NCBI RefSeq assembly: GCF_002002725.1
Contig: NZ_MUNW01000080.1
Location: 38,218 to 102,217 of the forward strand
Reading direction: 5' to 3'
DNA length: 64,000 nucleotides
From: Sinorhizobium sp. A49
Lineage (GTDB): Bacteria; Pseudomonadota; Alphaproteobacteria; Rhizobiales; Rhizobiaceae
In this document: positions 1 to 9,319 of the stretch, one piece after another
Layout of the letters: every line of letters begins with the position of its first letter
How positions within the stretch are numbered: position 1 is the stretch's first letter
Made by a program: the position numbers and the translations under genes
The notes under the pieces: model-generated
What the model saw: only the letters and a program-made list of their open reading frames with translations
The model's database searches: none
What the model was told of the DNA's origin: nothing

Positions 1-249
1 CCGACCGTTGTGAACCTGCGCCTCGATCCGTTCGAGCGGACGGCCTTCTTCAAGGGCAACGTCGGTTCGCAATCATACTTTGAATGGTACAAGTTCGAGT
101 TCTGGCGCTTTGTCCTCGTCCAGCAAAAGGTCGAGGAACTGGCAAAGTCGGCGATAGAATTTCCGCCGATGCAGAAAGGCGCAAGCTTCGGAATAGACGG
201 CGTCAAGGCGCAGATCGCCGAGGCGATGCGCAAGCAGAACGGGCAGTAA
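1..249 (+). CDS. Arylsulfatase C-terminal fragment (5'-truncated by window edge)
   Basis: The frame is open from base 1 and ends at 249, giving about 82 residues. It reads as the far C-terminal domain of a type I (formylglycine) sulfatase: the NLRLDPFER segment followed by a run ending in PPMQKGASFGID matches the tail seen in rhizobial arylsulfatases. The catalytic C/S-x-P-S-R core would lie upstream, outside the window, so activity cannot be judged. The family hydrolyses sulfate esters, often in the periplasm. A strong hairpin follows the stop. Confidence 0.7.
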   Translation, partial: PTVVNLRLDPFERTAFFKGNVGSQSYFEWYKFEFWRFVLVQQKVEELAKSAIEFPPMQKGASFGIDGVKAQIAEAMRKQNGQ

Positions 250-285
250 ACCCGCTTCGGCGTCCGCTGTCGGGAGCCGCCGATA

Positions 286-333
286 CGGTGCGGTGCGGTT
301 GGAGAGCCTATGCTCCTCAACCGCACCGCACCG
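286..333. terminator. 16-bp perfect inverted repeat after sulfatase
   Basis: CGGTGCGGTGCGGTTG (286-301) pairs perfectly with 318-333 across a 16-base loop that can itself partly pair. It lies 37 bases after the sulfatase stop. No T-tract follows, so it is a weak candidate for an intrinsic terminator. It may instead stabilise the mRNA 3' end. Confidence 0.5.
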
Positions 334-830
334 TGCCGAACGGCCTGCTGCTGCCGGCTCCCGCCGCGATTTGGCTGATTTCTGTTGCAGAGGTCTGGCG
401 ACACACCTGTTGCATCACGCGCATTTGCGATGCATCACGGCGCGCGGAACGCGGCCGAGACACCTCGATCGGCCGTCAAAAAGACACTTGTCGCGCGTGG
501 CCGATCGGCGTATCTATCGCCGGTCGCGAAAAGCGACCGCTTCCCTTGATCCGCTCAGTGGCGGAGTAAACAGGTGGACGAATTGGCGTCCAGGCGGTCA
601 AGCACATGTCGTCCGTGCGCTCTTGAGCATGGATCGGCCAGCGGCTCCCAAAATCGATACCTGAAACACCTTGCAGCGTGGCGCTTCACCTATGGCGCAC
701 AATTCGCTGCAAGCCTTTAAACTCGCTGCACTATTCCCGCCGAAATCGAGCCGATGCGGGGAATTGCGCGCAGCCTTATCGCGAGCGTTCGGCGCCTGAC
801 GGCGCCCGCATGCTTGCGCCGGAGCGTGCC
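334..830. other. Intergenic stretch without a supported gene
   Basis: About 500 bases between the sulfatase hairpin and the MFS gene. Open frames here lack a ribosome site and have coding-unlike composition. A 9-bp inverted pair CGATCGGCC (466-474) / GGCCGATCG (499-507) is the only structure seen. Confidence 0.5.
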
Positions 831-2021
831 ATGACCAGACCTCTTATCGTCATTTTCATTGCCATCGTGCTCGATGCCGTCGGCATCGGCCTGATCTTTC
901 CAATCCTGCCCTCACTGCTGAAGGAGGTGACCCACGCCGACAATGTCGCGCCCTATATCGGCACGATGACCGCGCTCTACGCGGCGATGCAGTTCGTCTT
1001 TGCGCCGGTGCTCGGTGCGCTGAGCGATCGGCTCGGGCGTCGGCCTGTGCTTCTGATTTCGCTTGGCGGCGCGGCCATCAACTACCTGTTCCTGGCCTTT
1101 GCGCCCAATCTCTTCCTGCTGTTCATCGGTCGGGCGATCGCGGGCCTGACGAGCGCCAACATCTCTGTGGCGATGGCCTACATCACCGACATTTCACCCG
1201 CAGACAAACGCGCCCGCCGCTTCGGGCTGTTCAACGCCATGTTCGGCATCGGCTTCATCATCGGCCCCGTTCTTGGCGGCGCTCTGGGTGACCATTGGCT
1301 GCGGTTGCCTTTCATCGCTGCGGCCGTCCTCAATGGCTACAACCTGCTGCTCGCATTCTTCATCCTGCCGGAGTCGCGCACGCCCAGCCGCGAAAAGCTC
1401 GACCTCTCGGCGCTGAACCCGCTTGCGCCGCTCCGCTCGGTGTTGTCGGTGAGGAGCCTGCTGCCAATCGTGGTCATCGTCTTCATCTTCAGCGCCACCG
1501 GCGAGGCCTATGGCACCTGCTGGGCGCTCTGGGGCGGTGATACGTTCCAGTGGAACGGCCTTTGGGTCGGCCTTTCGCTTGGCACCTTCGGCGTCTGCCA
1601 GACCCTTGCCCAGGCCTTCCTTCCGGGGCCGGCCGTAAAGCTGCTCGGCGAGCGCGCGGCCATTCTGGCCGGTGTCGCCAGCGTCTGCACCGCACTCGTC
1701 GTCATGGCGCTTGCGACCGAGAGCTGGATGGTCTTCGCGATCATGCCGGTCTTCGCGCTCGGCGGCATCGGCGTGCCGGCGCTGCAGGCTCTGGCGACCG
1801 GGCAGGTCGACGACAGCCAGCAAGGTCAGTTCCAGGGCGTACTGGCGTCGGTTGTCAGCCTCGCCTCGATCGTCAGCCCGCTGGCGTTTTCAAGCTTCTA
1901 TTTCGTCGTGCGCGAGCAATGGCCCGGAGCGATCTGGCTTTCGGTCGTCGTTGTCTATGCTATGGCCGTGCCGTTGATTTTCGGCCTGCGGTTGGGGCAG
2001 AAGCCAGCGGCGGTGGGGTAG
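831..2021 (+). CDS. TCR/Tet-family MFS efflux transporter
   Basis: A 396-residue, 12-helix inner-membrane proton antiporter of the TetA type. The N terminus MTRPLIVIFIAIVLDAVG and the loop 2-3 motif GALSDRLGRRP (motif A) are typical of the Tet(A)/(B)/(C) drug:H+ antiporters. The ATG at 831 is preferred because GGAG lies 6 bases upstream. The open frame extends further 5' but that part is uncharged by coding signal. No adjacent TetR gene is present, so induction by tetracycline is not implied. Substrate is unknown; chromosomal rhizobial members often annotated tetracycline resistance are housekeeping exporters. It converges on the gene ending at 2051. Confidence 0.85.
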   Translation: MTRPLIVIFIAIVLDAVGIGLIFPILPSLLKEVTHADNVAPYIGTMTALYAAMQFVFAPVLGALSDRLGRRPVLLISLGGAAINYLFLAFAPNLFLLFIGRAIAGLTSANISVAMAYITDISPADKRARRFGLFNAMFGIGFIIGPVLGGALGDHWLRLPFIAAAVLNGYNLLLAFFILPESRTPSREKLDLSALNPLAPLRSVLSVRSLLPIVVIVFIFSATGEAYGTCWALWGGDTFQWNGLWVGLSLGTFGVCQTLAQAFLPGPAVKLLGERAAILAGVASVCTALVVMALATESWMVFAIMPVFALGGIGVPALQALATGQVDDSQQGQFQGVLASVVSLASIVSPLAFSSFYFVVREQWPGAIWLSVVVVYAMAVPLIFGLRLGQKPAAVG

Positions 2022-2050
2022 CCGCGCTGGAAACGAAGAGGAGATGGAGC

Positions 2051-2536
2051 CTAACTCCCATATCCGATCTGGCAGGGTGGCTGCCGCAAGTGGAGAACAT
2101 TGCGAACGAATTCGTGCTCATTGGTGTCCTCCAGTTTGACTAGCCGTCGTTTGCCGCAACGGCTATCGAGGATGCCAAGCGCCCTGATCAATGGTCTTGA
2201 ATTATCGAGCATCTGTTCAATGGATTGGTTCAGAGACTCGAACATCGCTCGATGCAAATCGATATGATCCGCTATTCCCTGTGCCCGAAGGGTCCGGTCG
2301 ATTTCCTGTTGTTCAGCGTCGGACGGCTCGTCCCCATGCTTGGCGCACAACGCAACACGCGCCTTCCAGTATTGGTAATAGGCGGTTCCGTAGATTTTGT
2401 TTCCGTCCAGCGTGACAAGGAACTCGCCCTCGTGATCGTTGGCATAGCGATAGCGTGTCGTGTGAACGTGCACCCGACCATTCGCCTCCGATGCGAAGCG
2501 GGCTTCAATACGCTGCTTCAACTTTGTCCACTTCAT
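2051..2536 (-). CDS. Hypothetical protein, SF0329-like
   Basis: 161 residues, soluble. The start MKWTKLKQRIEARFA and an early segment GRVHVHTTRYRYA..GEFLVTLDGNKI resemble the SF0329 family of uncharacterised proteins as I remember it. This is a recognition from motif feel, not a search. An in-frame ATG ten codons upstream (2566) is possible; neither start has a strong ribosome site. It lies convergent to the MFS gene and about 60 bases downstream of the phosphatase-like gene on the same strand, so the two could be co-transcribed. Confidence 0.55.
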   Translation of the reverse strand: MKWTKLKQRIEARFASEANGRVHVHTTRYRYANDHEGEFLVTLDGNKIYGTAYYQYWKARVALCAKHGDEPSDAEQQEIDRTLRAQGIADHIDLHRAMFESLNQSIEQMLDNSRPLIRALGILDSRCGKRRLVKLEDTNEHEFVRNVLHLRQPPCQIGYGS

Positions 2537-2596
2537 CGATGATGCTCGATCACTTCCGGTTGCCATCTATTTCTTTATGCGATCGCCTGCCTCGCG

Positions 2597-2917
2597 CTAG
2601 AGATGCAGAGGCACTTTCCTCATCAACAACGCGACCAAGGCAGGATCCATGAACGCGTAATCGTCCGGGATATGCAGACAGATCAGCCGCTTGCCTTTGA
2701 GTGCCGATCGATACTTGCCTTGGACCTTCGCGCGGTGGGTCCTCTCCATCACGAACACGATATCGGCCCACTGGATCAGTTCTTCCGAAAGTGGGTTCTC
2801 GGCATCGTTGTTTGTGCCGGCCGAGGAAACCTCGATATCGTCCCTGTCGGCGAATATCTGTTCGGCGGTGGGGCTGCGAAGCTTGTTTTGACTGCAGACG
2901 AACAAGACGTTTCTCAA
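2597..2917 (-). CDS. Low-molecular-weight protein-tyrosine-phosphatase-like protein
   Basis: 106 residues. The P-loop C-S-Q-N-K-L-R fits the CX5R signature of LMW phosphatases and sits right at the N terminus. The IPDDY segment near the C terminus supplies the expected aspartate general acid, and FVMERTHR fits the family. This is the short subclass of about 105-110 aa found in proteobacteria, often without proven phosphatase activity. The start is taken as TTG at 2917, giving MRNVLFVCSQ, with AAGG 7-10 bases upstream; the longer frame adds 14 atypical residues. Confidence 0.75.
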   Translation of the reverse strand: MRNVLFVCSQNKLRSPTAEQIFADRDDIEVSSAGTNNDAENPLSEELIQWADIVFVMERTHRAKVQGKYRSALKGKRLICLHIPDDYAFMDPALVALLMRKVPLHL

Positions 2918-3016
2918 GATCCAACCTTTTCGCGAGGCGAGCAATGCCGTCAATACCACTCAGGCGCGAGTACGTCTACGCTCGCTATCGGCGGTTCCCG
3001 TCACTGTCCTGGCGCC

Positions 3017-3934
3017 TCAGCCGCCGATGTGGACCGCAGCAATCTCGGCATACCGGCGCTGGCGGTCGCCGATTTCCTGCAGGAGCCAGCCGAGAAAGCT
3101 TTTGGTCACCGGCTTGGTGCGGAAAAGCTCTTCCTGGCAGACGAATTGATAGGTCTCGTTGGGTTCGTAAAAATGGTCGTGCACGAGGCAGACCTGGCCG
3201 GATCTGAGTTCGTATTCCACCATGGTGCGGTCGATCAGGGCGACGCCCTGTCCTTCCTTCACCGCTTCCAGAATGATGTGCTGGTCGTCGAAGATCAGGT
3301 CCTGGCGGCTGGGGGGGAGCCTGAGGCCGGAGGAGGCGATCCAGCTCTGCCATTCCTGAAGGCCGCGATAGTGCAGGCGGTTGCCGCAGAGCAGGTCGTG
3401 CTTGTCTGCCTGCGCCTCCCAGGTGGCGCGGCCGCAGACTGGCACCAGGCGCTCGCGCAGCAGCCGCTGCGAAAAGCGGGCAGGCGGCGGGTGCAGGCAA
3501 TAGTCGATGATCACATCGGCGGTGCCGGTGGCGGGCGTGTTGGTTTCGAGGTGGGAGAGGTGGATCTGCAGACCCGGGTTTTCGCCCAGAAACCCGGAAA
3601 TGCGCGGCGCGATCAGCTTCATCGAGAAGAACGGCCCGACCTTGACGCGCAGGATCTTCTGGGTGTTGCGCGGGCGGATATGCTGGACGACGCCTTCCAG
3701 ATCGTCAAAGGCGCGGTTGCAGGAGGCAAAGAGCAGGGCGCCCTCGGGCGTCAGCTCGACGCCGTGCTGTTTGCGGACGAACACGCTGAGGCCGAGATTG
3801 TCTTCGAGAATGCGGATCTGGTGGCTGATGGCGCCCTGGCCGATGCAAAGCTCGTTTGCCGCTGCCGTCAGGCTGCCATTGCGCGCCGCCGCCTCGAAGG
3901 CGCGCAGGGATTTGAGGCTCGGCAGGTCGCGCAT
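3017..3934 (-). CDS. LysR-family transcriptional regulator (GcvA-like)
   Basis: 305 residues. N-terminal winged HTH (about residues 6-65: SLKSLRAFEAAARNGSLTAA...GQGAISHQI) followed by a LysR substrate-binding domain. The wording LPSLKSLRAFEAAAR places it in the GcvA subgroup. GGAG lies 7 bases before the ATG. It is divergent from the amino-acid binding protein at 4184 with about 250 bases between, the usual arrangement for a LysR activator of its neighbour, so it probably controls that gene and perhaps the M81 peptidase gene. The inducer is unknown. Confidence 0.88.
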   Translation of the reverse strand: MRDLPSLKSLRAFEAAARNGSLTAAANELCIGQGAISHQIRILEDNLGLSVFVRKQHGVELTPEGALLFASCNRAFDDLEGVVQHIRPRNTQKILRVKVGPFFSMKLIAPRISGFLGENPGLQIHLSHLETNTPATGTADVIIDYCLHPPPARFSQRLLRERLVPVCGRATWEAQADKHDLLCGNRLHYRGLQEWQSWIASSGLRLPPSRQDLIFDDQHIILEAVKEGQGVALIDRTMVEYELRSGQVCLVHDHFYEPNETYQFVCQEELFRTKPVTKSFLGWLLQEIGDRQRRYAEIAAVHIGG

Positions 3935-4183
3935 GGGGTTCTCCGGAAGGCGGGTCTATCCTCTGCACCATATATGAATTTTTTAGATGGCTGGGATTAT
4001 TTCTTTGGCATTGCGAAGCGTGGTCGCGTCGCCCATTGTCGACGAATAATAAAGCGAAAACGCAACAACGATCGGCTGTAAAATCATGGAATAGCACGCG
4101 AAATCGGCATTGGGTTCGGCCCGATGCGTGGCTTTGCGGGCGATCACCCGGAAGGCGCCGAGACTGATAACAAAGGGAACGAC

Positions 4184-4978
4184 ATGCAAAAGAAGTTCAT
4201 GCGTGCGTCAGCACTTTTCTTCGCCTGCGCCATGGCCGGCACCAGCCTTGCGGCGGACAAGCTTTCGATCGGCACCGAAGGCGATTATGCGCCCTTCAAC
4301 TATGTGACGGCGAGCGGCGAGATCAAAGGTTTCGACTACGATATCGGCCAGGCGGTCTGTGCTGAGATCAAGGTGGAATGCGTTTGGAGCACCAACGAGT
4401 GGTCCGGCATCATTCCGGCACTTCAGGCCAAGAAATTCGACGTGATGATCGCTTCGATGGCGATCAACGAAGACCGCAAGAAGGAAGTCGACTTCACCAA
4501 GCCCTACTACTTCAACGCCATGCGCTTCATCGCCCGCAAGGACCTGGGCCTGACGGACGTTTCGCCTGAAGCGCTGAAGGGCAAGGTGATTGGCACGCAG
4601 TCCGGCTCGGTGGCGGTCGAGGCGCTGCAGGAGTTTTTCCCCGACAGCGAAGTGAAGCTCTATCCGACGCTCAGCGAAGTGTTCCTCGACATGGCCAACG
4701 GCCGGCTCGACCTGATCCTCGAGGGCCAGATGGCGCTGACGGACTGGCTGGCCAAGGACGACAGCGGCTGCTGCGATTTCGTCGGCGACAGCTTCATCCT
4801 CGATACGGCGCAGGGCAACGCCATGGCGGTGCGCAAGGGCAACGAAGGGCTGCTCGGCAAGCTCAACGGTGGGCTGGAGGCGATCATGGCCAACGGCACC
4901 TACGACAAGATCCGCAAGCAATATTTTGACTTCGACATCATGGCCCGGCCGAAGAGCACGAGCGAATATTTTCGGTAG
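4184..4978 (+). CDS. Periplasmic amino-acid ABC transporter substrate-binding protein (orphan)
   Basis: 264 residues. Signal peptide MQKKFMRASALFFACAMAGT..LAA, then a type II periplasmic binding fold of the lysine/arginine/ornithine group: GTEGDYAPFNY, GFDYDIGQAVC, DVMIASMAI and KEVDFTKPYYF are landmark strings. AAGGGA lies 8 bases before the ATG at 4184. No permease or ATPase gene is adjacent, so it must use a transporter encoded elsewhere or act as a sensor. The neighbours (divergent LysR, downstream M81 peptidase) suggest uptake of a peptide-like or modified amino-acid compound, which is inference only. Confidence 0.85.
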   Translation: MQKKFMRASALFFACAMAGTSLAADKLSIGTEGDYAPFNYVTASGEIKGFDYDIGQAVCAEIKVECVWSTNEWSGIIPALQAKKFDVMIASMAINEDRKKEVDFTKPYYFNAMRFIARKDLGLTDVSPEALKGKVIGTQSGSVAVEALQEFFPDSEVKLYPTLSEVFLDMANGRLDLILEGQMALTDWLAKDDSGCCDFVGDSFILDTAQGNAMAVRKGNEGLLGKLNGGLEAIMANGTYDKIRKQYFDFDIMARPKSTSEYFR

Positions 4979-5019
4979 ATAGCGAGGGCGAGGCCGGGCT
5001 CGTTGCGGATTCGTCGAAG

Positions 5020-5071
5020 CCCCTCATCCGGCCTGCCGGCCACCTTCTCCCCGCGCGCGGGGAGAAGGGAC
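5020..5071. repeat. RIME-like palindromic repeat, copy 1
   Basis: CCCCTCATCCGGC...ACC followed by a 26-base perfect palindrome at 5043-5068 (arms CCTTCTCCCCGC). This is the dispersed intergenic palindrome common in rhizobial chromosomes. It is paired with an oppositely oriented unit at 5218-5257. Confidence 0.85.
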
Positions 5072-5217
5072 ATCGCGGCAGCCGCTCGTATTCCCAACGA
5101 CCACCAGCCCTCTCATCTCTCGCTTCCGTGACGACAGGGTGGCGGTTTGGTTGCGGCCACACTCCCAACGTTCTCATCGGCGGCGCGCAAGGTGATGTGT
5201 TCGCGGTGGGCCTCGTT

Positions 5218-5257
5218 CCCTCTCCCCGCCTGCGGGGAGAGGGTTAGGGTGAGGGGC
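5218..5257. repeat. RIME-like palindromic repeat, copy 2 (inverted)
   Basis: CCCTCTCCCCGC..GCGGGGAGAGGG followed by TTAGGGTGAGGGGC, the reverse orientation of the unit at 5020. The pair encloses about 146 bases of unrelated sequence. The same arrangement recurs at 19815 and 19959. Confidence 0.85.
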
Positions 5258-5425
5258 TAGCCATACAAGGAACTTGTGAGGGGGCACTCTTCCAAGAAAT
5301 TCGCATGTTGCGCGCTGCCTTCGACGCAGGACGCAACATGCGACGGGCGCGGCGCCGGGGTGTTCGCGCTTCCCCGGCGCCCGTCTCTTCGATCTTCTCC
5401 CATTCCCCGAATGAAAGTGCATGCC

Positions 5426-6964
5426 ATGAGCTTCAAGGTCGCCGTTCTCGAGTTCAACCAGGAAACCAACACGTTCTCGAAGCTGAAGACCGGCTTCAAG
5501 GACTTCGAGATGTGCCACTACTTCAAGGGCGCTGATATCGAGGGCAATTGCCGCGGCACCAATTCGGAGATCGGTGGCTTCATCGACTGTTGCGACCGCT
5601 ACGGCTGGCAGCCGGTCTATACGGTGGCGGCGCGGGCCGAGCCCGGCGGCCGGATCGACGAGGAAACGCGGCTGCGCTTCGTTGCCGATGTGACGGCCGC
5701 GCTTGAAGGCGAAAAGCTCGACGGCGTCTTCATCGTCTTTCACGGTGCAATGTGCACCGAGACCGCCGACGACGCGCAGATCCAGTTGCTGGAGACGGTG
5801 AGGGGCATCGTCGGGCCGGACCTGCCCATCGCCGCCACCTTCGACCTGCATGCCAATTCGGCGCCTGACATGGCCGCCCTTCTCGATATCGCCGTGTCGT
5901 TCCGCACCTATCCGCATGTCGATATGGCCGAATGCGCCCATAAGGCAGGCGCGCTGCTGGATGCGGCGATGCGTGGCGAGATCGCGCCCGCCATCGCCAT
6001 TCGCCAGCCGCCGATGATCAACGGCTGCAACGACGGCCGGACGACCCATGCCTGCGCCATGACCGAGCTGCTGGATATCGCCGATGCCATCGCGGGCGAG
6101 GCGGGGATTCTTGCGACCTCCATCAATGCCGGCTTCTACGATGCCGACATCCACAACACCGGGCCTTCGGCCGTCATCTGCTACGACAAGGCGAAGGTGG
6201 CCGACACTGAGGCGGTCGTGCATGCGGAACGGCTCTGCGACGAGATCTGGCAGCGGCGCGAACATCAGGACGAGCAATTGCCGCTGACGGCACTGCCGGG
6301 CGCCATCGCGAAACATTTCGCTACCAAGCGCAAGCCCGGGCCGCTGGTGATCGCAGATTTCTCCGACAACCCCGGCTGCGGCGCCTATAGCGATTCCACC
6401 TGCCTGCTCGGTGGCCTGCTGCAGGCGGGTGTCGAAAACGCCGCCTTCGGTGCGATGTGCGACCCGGCCGTGGTGGCCGAGCTGATCGAGGCGGGCCTCG
6501 GCGCCGAGCGCGAGGTGACGCTCGGCTGCAAGATCGACCCCGCCGTCGGCGGTGGGCCGATCCGGGTGAGGGGCACGGTGCAGGCGATCTCCGATGGCCG
6601 GATCATCTTCGAAGGGCCGATGTTCCAGGGCCTGCCGGCATCGCTCGGCCCGAGCGTGCGCTTCCATGTCTCGGGCATCGACATCCTGATTTCGAGCGAA
6701 CGGCAGCAGATGCTCGACCAGAACCTCTTTCGCGCCGTCGGCATCGAGCCGGCGAACTACGACATCGTCGTCGTCAAATCACAGCAACACTTCCGCGCCG
6801 CCTTCGGGCCGATCGCGTCCGAGATCATCGAGGTCGATGCCGATGGGCTGAGTACCGCCAATATCGGCGCGCGGGCATTCAAGCGCGTACGCCGACCGAT
6901 CTATCCGCTGGATAGCGAGGAGGAGATTGTGGCGGCGTCCGCGCCTGCGGATGTCTTGGCGTGA
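5426..6964 (+). CDS. M81-family metallopeptidase (MlrC / microcystinase C-like)
   Basis: 512 residues, the family's usual length. The start MSFKVAVLEFNQETNTFS is diagnostic of the M81 group (DUF1485 plus MlrC C-terminal domain). HGAMCTE, FDLHAN and RTYPHVDM supply the metal-binding histidines and acidic residues expected of these zinc enzymes, and the second half begins around IADFSDNPGCGAYSD. MlrC of Sphingomonas hydrolyses linearised microcystin peptides; rhizobial relatives are of unknown substrate and usually sit beside peptide or amino-acid transporters, as here. An ATG five codons upstream (5411) is also possible. No signal peptide, so cytoplasmic. Confidence 0.85.
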   Translation: MSFKVAVLEFNQETNTFSKLKTGFKDFEMCHYFKGADIEGNCRGTNSEIGGFIDCCDRYGWQPVYTVAARAEPGGRIDEETRLRFVADVTAALEGEKLDGVFIVFHGAMCTETADDAQIQLLETVRGIVGPDLPIAATFDLHANSAPDMAALLDIAVSFRTYPHVDMAECAHKAGALLDAAMRGEIAPAIAIRQPPMINGCNDGRTTHACAMTELLDIADAIAGEAGILATSINAGFYDADIHNTGPSAVICYDKAKVADTEAVVHAERLCDEIWQRREHQDEQLPLTALPGAIAKHFATKRKPGPLVIADFSDNPGCGAYSDSTCLLGGLLQAGVENAAFGAMCDPAVVAELIEAGLGAEREVTLGCKIDPAVGGGPIRVRGTVQAISDGRIIFEGPMFQGLPASLGPSVRFHVSGIDILISSERQQMLDQNLFRAVGIEPANYDIVVVKSQQHFRAAFGPIASEIIEVDADGLSTANIGARAFKRVRRPIYPLDSEEEIVAASAPADVLA

Positions 6965-7510
6965 CAGTCAATTTCGGCCGTCTGGCTGTCGACGGCTTGC
7001 GACAATTTCAGTCCCGCGCCTTTACGGCATCGAGTGGACGAGTCGCCAGCCACCTGCCGACGGCGCCTTGCGCCGATCGCAGTCATTGAGTTCGCCTGGA
7101 AGGGTGTGCAGAGGCCTGGGCCTCTCTCAGGTCGCGCCATTGATCTCGCCACCTTCGCTCCACCGACGATCGCCAGCCGCAATCGCCATCATCCCCCAGT
7201 CAGCACCTTCGCTCGCACCTCCACATTGAACGGTGACGACATTGCATGTGAACCCTGTTATGGTTTCAGCCGGAGATAGACGGGGAAACATGCCGCGCTC
7301 ACTGTCCATTGGCGCGTTTTGCCTGACGCCGACTTGGGTGCGTCGAGGCCGATGACTCGGTCGACGTGTCGAACCGGAGATCGGTCAACTTCGGAGCCGT
7401 GGATTGGTCGAACTGGATCTGCGCAAAGACCGGCGACGTCAACCAATTCTCGCCTCCCAAGACGATGCGACGATGAAGGCGGAGATCGTGAAGCTTCCCG
7501 AAGAGGACTA
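6965..7510. other. Intergenic stretch without a supported gene
   Basis: About 545 bases following the M81 gene. Several open frames overlap here on both strands but none has a credible ribosome site or recognisable content. The dispersed repeat at 7511 follows directly. Confidence 0.5.
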
Positions 7511-7610
7511 AAGCGCGTCGCGATCTCAAGGGTTCGCTTGCCGCGCTTCAAGGTCTTGTTTTCACGCATGTATCGCAAAACCGCGGCACACTTTTGCGCG
7601 ACATGCCTTA
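7511..7610. repeat. Dispersed ~100-bp intergenic repeat, copy 1
   Basis: Runs from AAGCGCGTCGCGATCT to TTTTGCGCGACATGCCTTA. It is closely similar over its length to 56889-56991, and its central TTGTTTTCACGCATG part also occurs at 39191-39222. The unit contains an internal inverted relation: CGCGTCGCG near the start and TTGCGCGACATG near the end. It ends about 30 bases before the phospholipase-D gene. Confidence 0.8.
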
Positions 7611-7639
7611 GGCGCCGCCGCTAACCAGAGACGAAGGCC

Positions 7640-9085
7640 ATGACGGGGTTCGAGCATACCGCGTTGACCCGGTTGGGCCAGTTCTTCAGCCCGGTCGCCG
7701 CCGCGCATCCTGGTCTCTCCGGCTTTAGCCTCTTGAGCGAGGCGCGGCAGGCCTTCATCACGCGTCTGGCGCTGGCCGACCTGGCCGAAAAACATCTCGA
7801 CATGCAGTATTATGTGTGGGACGGCGATACAACCGGCCGGATCATCGTCGACCGGGTGATGAGGGCGGCCGAGCGCGGGGTCAGGGTTCGGCTCCTGGTC
7901 GACGATCCCTATTACAAGGCGAGCGATCAGGTCAAAGCTGCCCTCGACGCCCATCCCAACGTTGAAATCCGTCTGTTCAATCCGACCAAGAACCGAAGGT
8001 GGTCCAGGCTGGACTTCCTTTTCGACTTCCGCCGGCTCAACCGCCGCATGCACAACAAGCTGATGGTGGCCGACAATTCGGCGGCGATCGTTGGCGGCCG
8101 CAATATCGGCGACGACTACTATGGCGTGAACGCCGTCGCCAATTTTCGCGATCTGGATGTGCTGGCGGTCGGGCCTGTTGTGGACGATCTGTCGGGGGTG
8201 TTCGAACGGTACTGGAACAGCGCCTCGACGAGGCCGATCGCAAACATCGTCGAGCGCACCTATGGCGCCGCCGATCTCGGTGCCATCCTGAGCCGCTTGC
8301 GTCAGGAGATTGCCGCCGCCGACTACCCCTATCCGATCGATCAGGACCTCGGCGAACTGGCGACCCGGAGCGCCGAGCTGCGCGACAGTCTCGTGTGGGC
8401 GCCAGGGCGGATCATCGCCGACGACCCGGAAGCAATCGCCAGCGGCAAGGCGGCAGACGACGTGACCGCCTTCATCCGTGAACGGGTCACCGAGTTGAAG
8501 GAGGAGTTGCTCGTCGAGGCGCCCTATTTCGCCTTGCCCGCCGGGGCGCAGGCGCTCGTCAAGGCGCTGCACGAGCGCAATGTTCGGGTGCGCGTGCTGA
8601 CCAATTCGCTCGCTTCGAACAACCAGATCGCCGCGCATTCGGTCTATGCCAAGACCCGCAGGCGCCTTCTCGAGAACGGCCTGGAGCTCTACGAGCTGCG
8701 CCCGGACACCGACGCCTTCCGGTCGGGCTGGTCGCACCGTTCCGGGCGGTCGCGGGCGGCCTTGCACACCAAGGCCATGGTCTTTGACGGCAAGGCCGTG
8801 TTCATCGGCAGTTTCAACCTCGACCCGCGATCCGCCGTCATCAATACGGAAGCCGGCCTGTATATCGAGAGTCCGGAGCTTGCCGCGAGGCTGACGGGCT
8901 ACATGGCGACCGGCGTCGCGCCCGCCAACAGCTACCGCGTCTCCCTTGATCCTGGTGGCGGGATCGTCTGGAAGACGGTGCGGTACGGCGAGATCGTCAG
9001 CTACGACGACGAGCCCGAAACGGGATTCCGCCGGCGGCTCGTCGCCGATCTCGTCAAACTCCTGCCGATCGACTCGCAAGTCTGA
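7640..9085 (+). CDS. Phospholipase D-family protein (cardiolipin-synthase-like)
   Basis: 481 residues with two HKD motifs: MHNKLMVADNSAAIVGGRN near residue 137 and LHTKAMVFDGKAVFIGSFN near 375, as needed for the PLD superfamily transfer reaction on phosphodiesters. Both histidines, lysines and aspartates are present, so it should be active. GAAGG lies just upstream of the ATG. Family members typically begin with a lipoprotein or signal sequence of 20-30 residues; here the protein starts directly in the conserved AAAHPGLSGF region, and the dispersed repeat sits immediately upstream, so the export signal may have been lost. It could be phosphatidyltransferase or nuclease by fold. Confidence 0.85.
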   Translation: MTGFEHTALTRLGQFFSPVAAAHPGLSGFSLLSEARQAFITRLALADLAEKHLDMQYYVWDGDTTGRIIVDRVMRAAERGVRVRLLVDDPYYKASDQVKAALDAHPNVEIRLFNPTKNRRWSRLDFLFDFRRLNRRMHNKLMVADNSAAIVGGRNIGDDYYGVNAVANFRDLDVLAVGPVVDDLSGVFERYWNSASTRPIANIVERTYGAADLGAILSRLRQEIAAADYPYPIDQDLGELATRSAELRDSLVWAPGRIIADDPEAIASGKAADDVTAFIRERVTELKEELLVEAPYFALPAGAQALVKALHERNVRVRVLTNSLASNNQIAAHSVYAKTRRRLLENGLELYELRPDTDAFRSGWSHRSGRSRAALHTKAMVFDGKAVFIGSFNLDPRSAVINTEAGLYIESPELAARLTGYMATGVAPANSYRVSLDPGGGIVWKTVRYGEIVSYDDEPETGFRRRLVADLVKLLPIDSQV

Positions 9086-9319
9086 CACCAATCGTTTTGC
9101 AACCGGCGCAGCCTGACGTCTCGGCATTGCCGGGCCGTAAACGGCGCGACGACGCGGGCACGCGCTGACGCATGGAAGGAGTGGGCAGCCGCAGCCGGAG
9201 GCTGGAGTTGGTCGAGCGGCGCCTGTTTCGCGGCATCGGCGTCAAGCGTGCCGTTGCGATTGCGTCGCCGAAACCGACTTCCACCCCGAACCTTGAAAGC
9301 AGCCAACGCAGCCGGGCTG

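Noticed and set aside
466..507. CGATCGGCC / GGCCGATCG inverted pair
   Set aside because: Nine-base GC-rich arms 24 bases apart are expected by chance at this GC content and have no positional logic.
2603..4081. 492-codon plus-strand frame over the phosphatase-like and LysR genes
   Set aside because: It runs antisense to two recognisable genes and has no ribosome site or domain.
5174..6667. 497-codon frame antisense to the M81 peptidase gene
   Set aside because: Shadow of the M81 gene; arginine/glycine/histidine-rich product without family features.
7562..9127. 521-codon frame antisense to the phospholipase-D gene
   Set aside because: Both HKD motifs are on the plus strand; the reverse frame is a GC-driven shadow.
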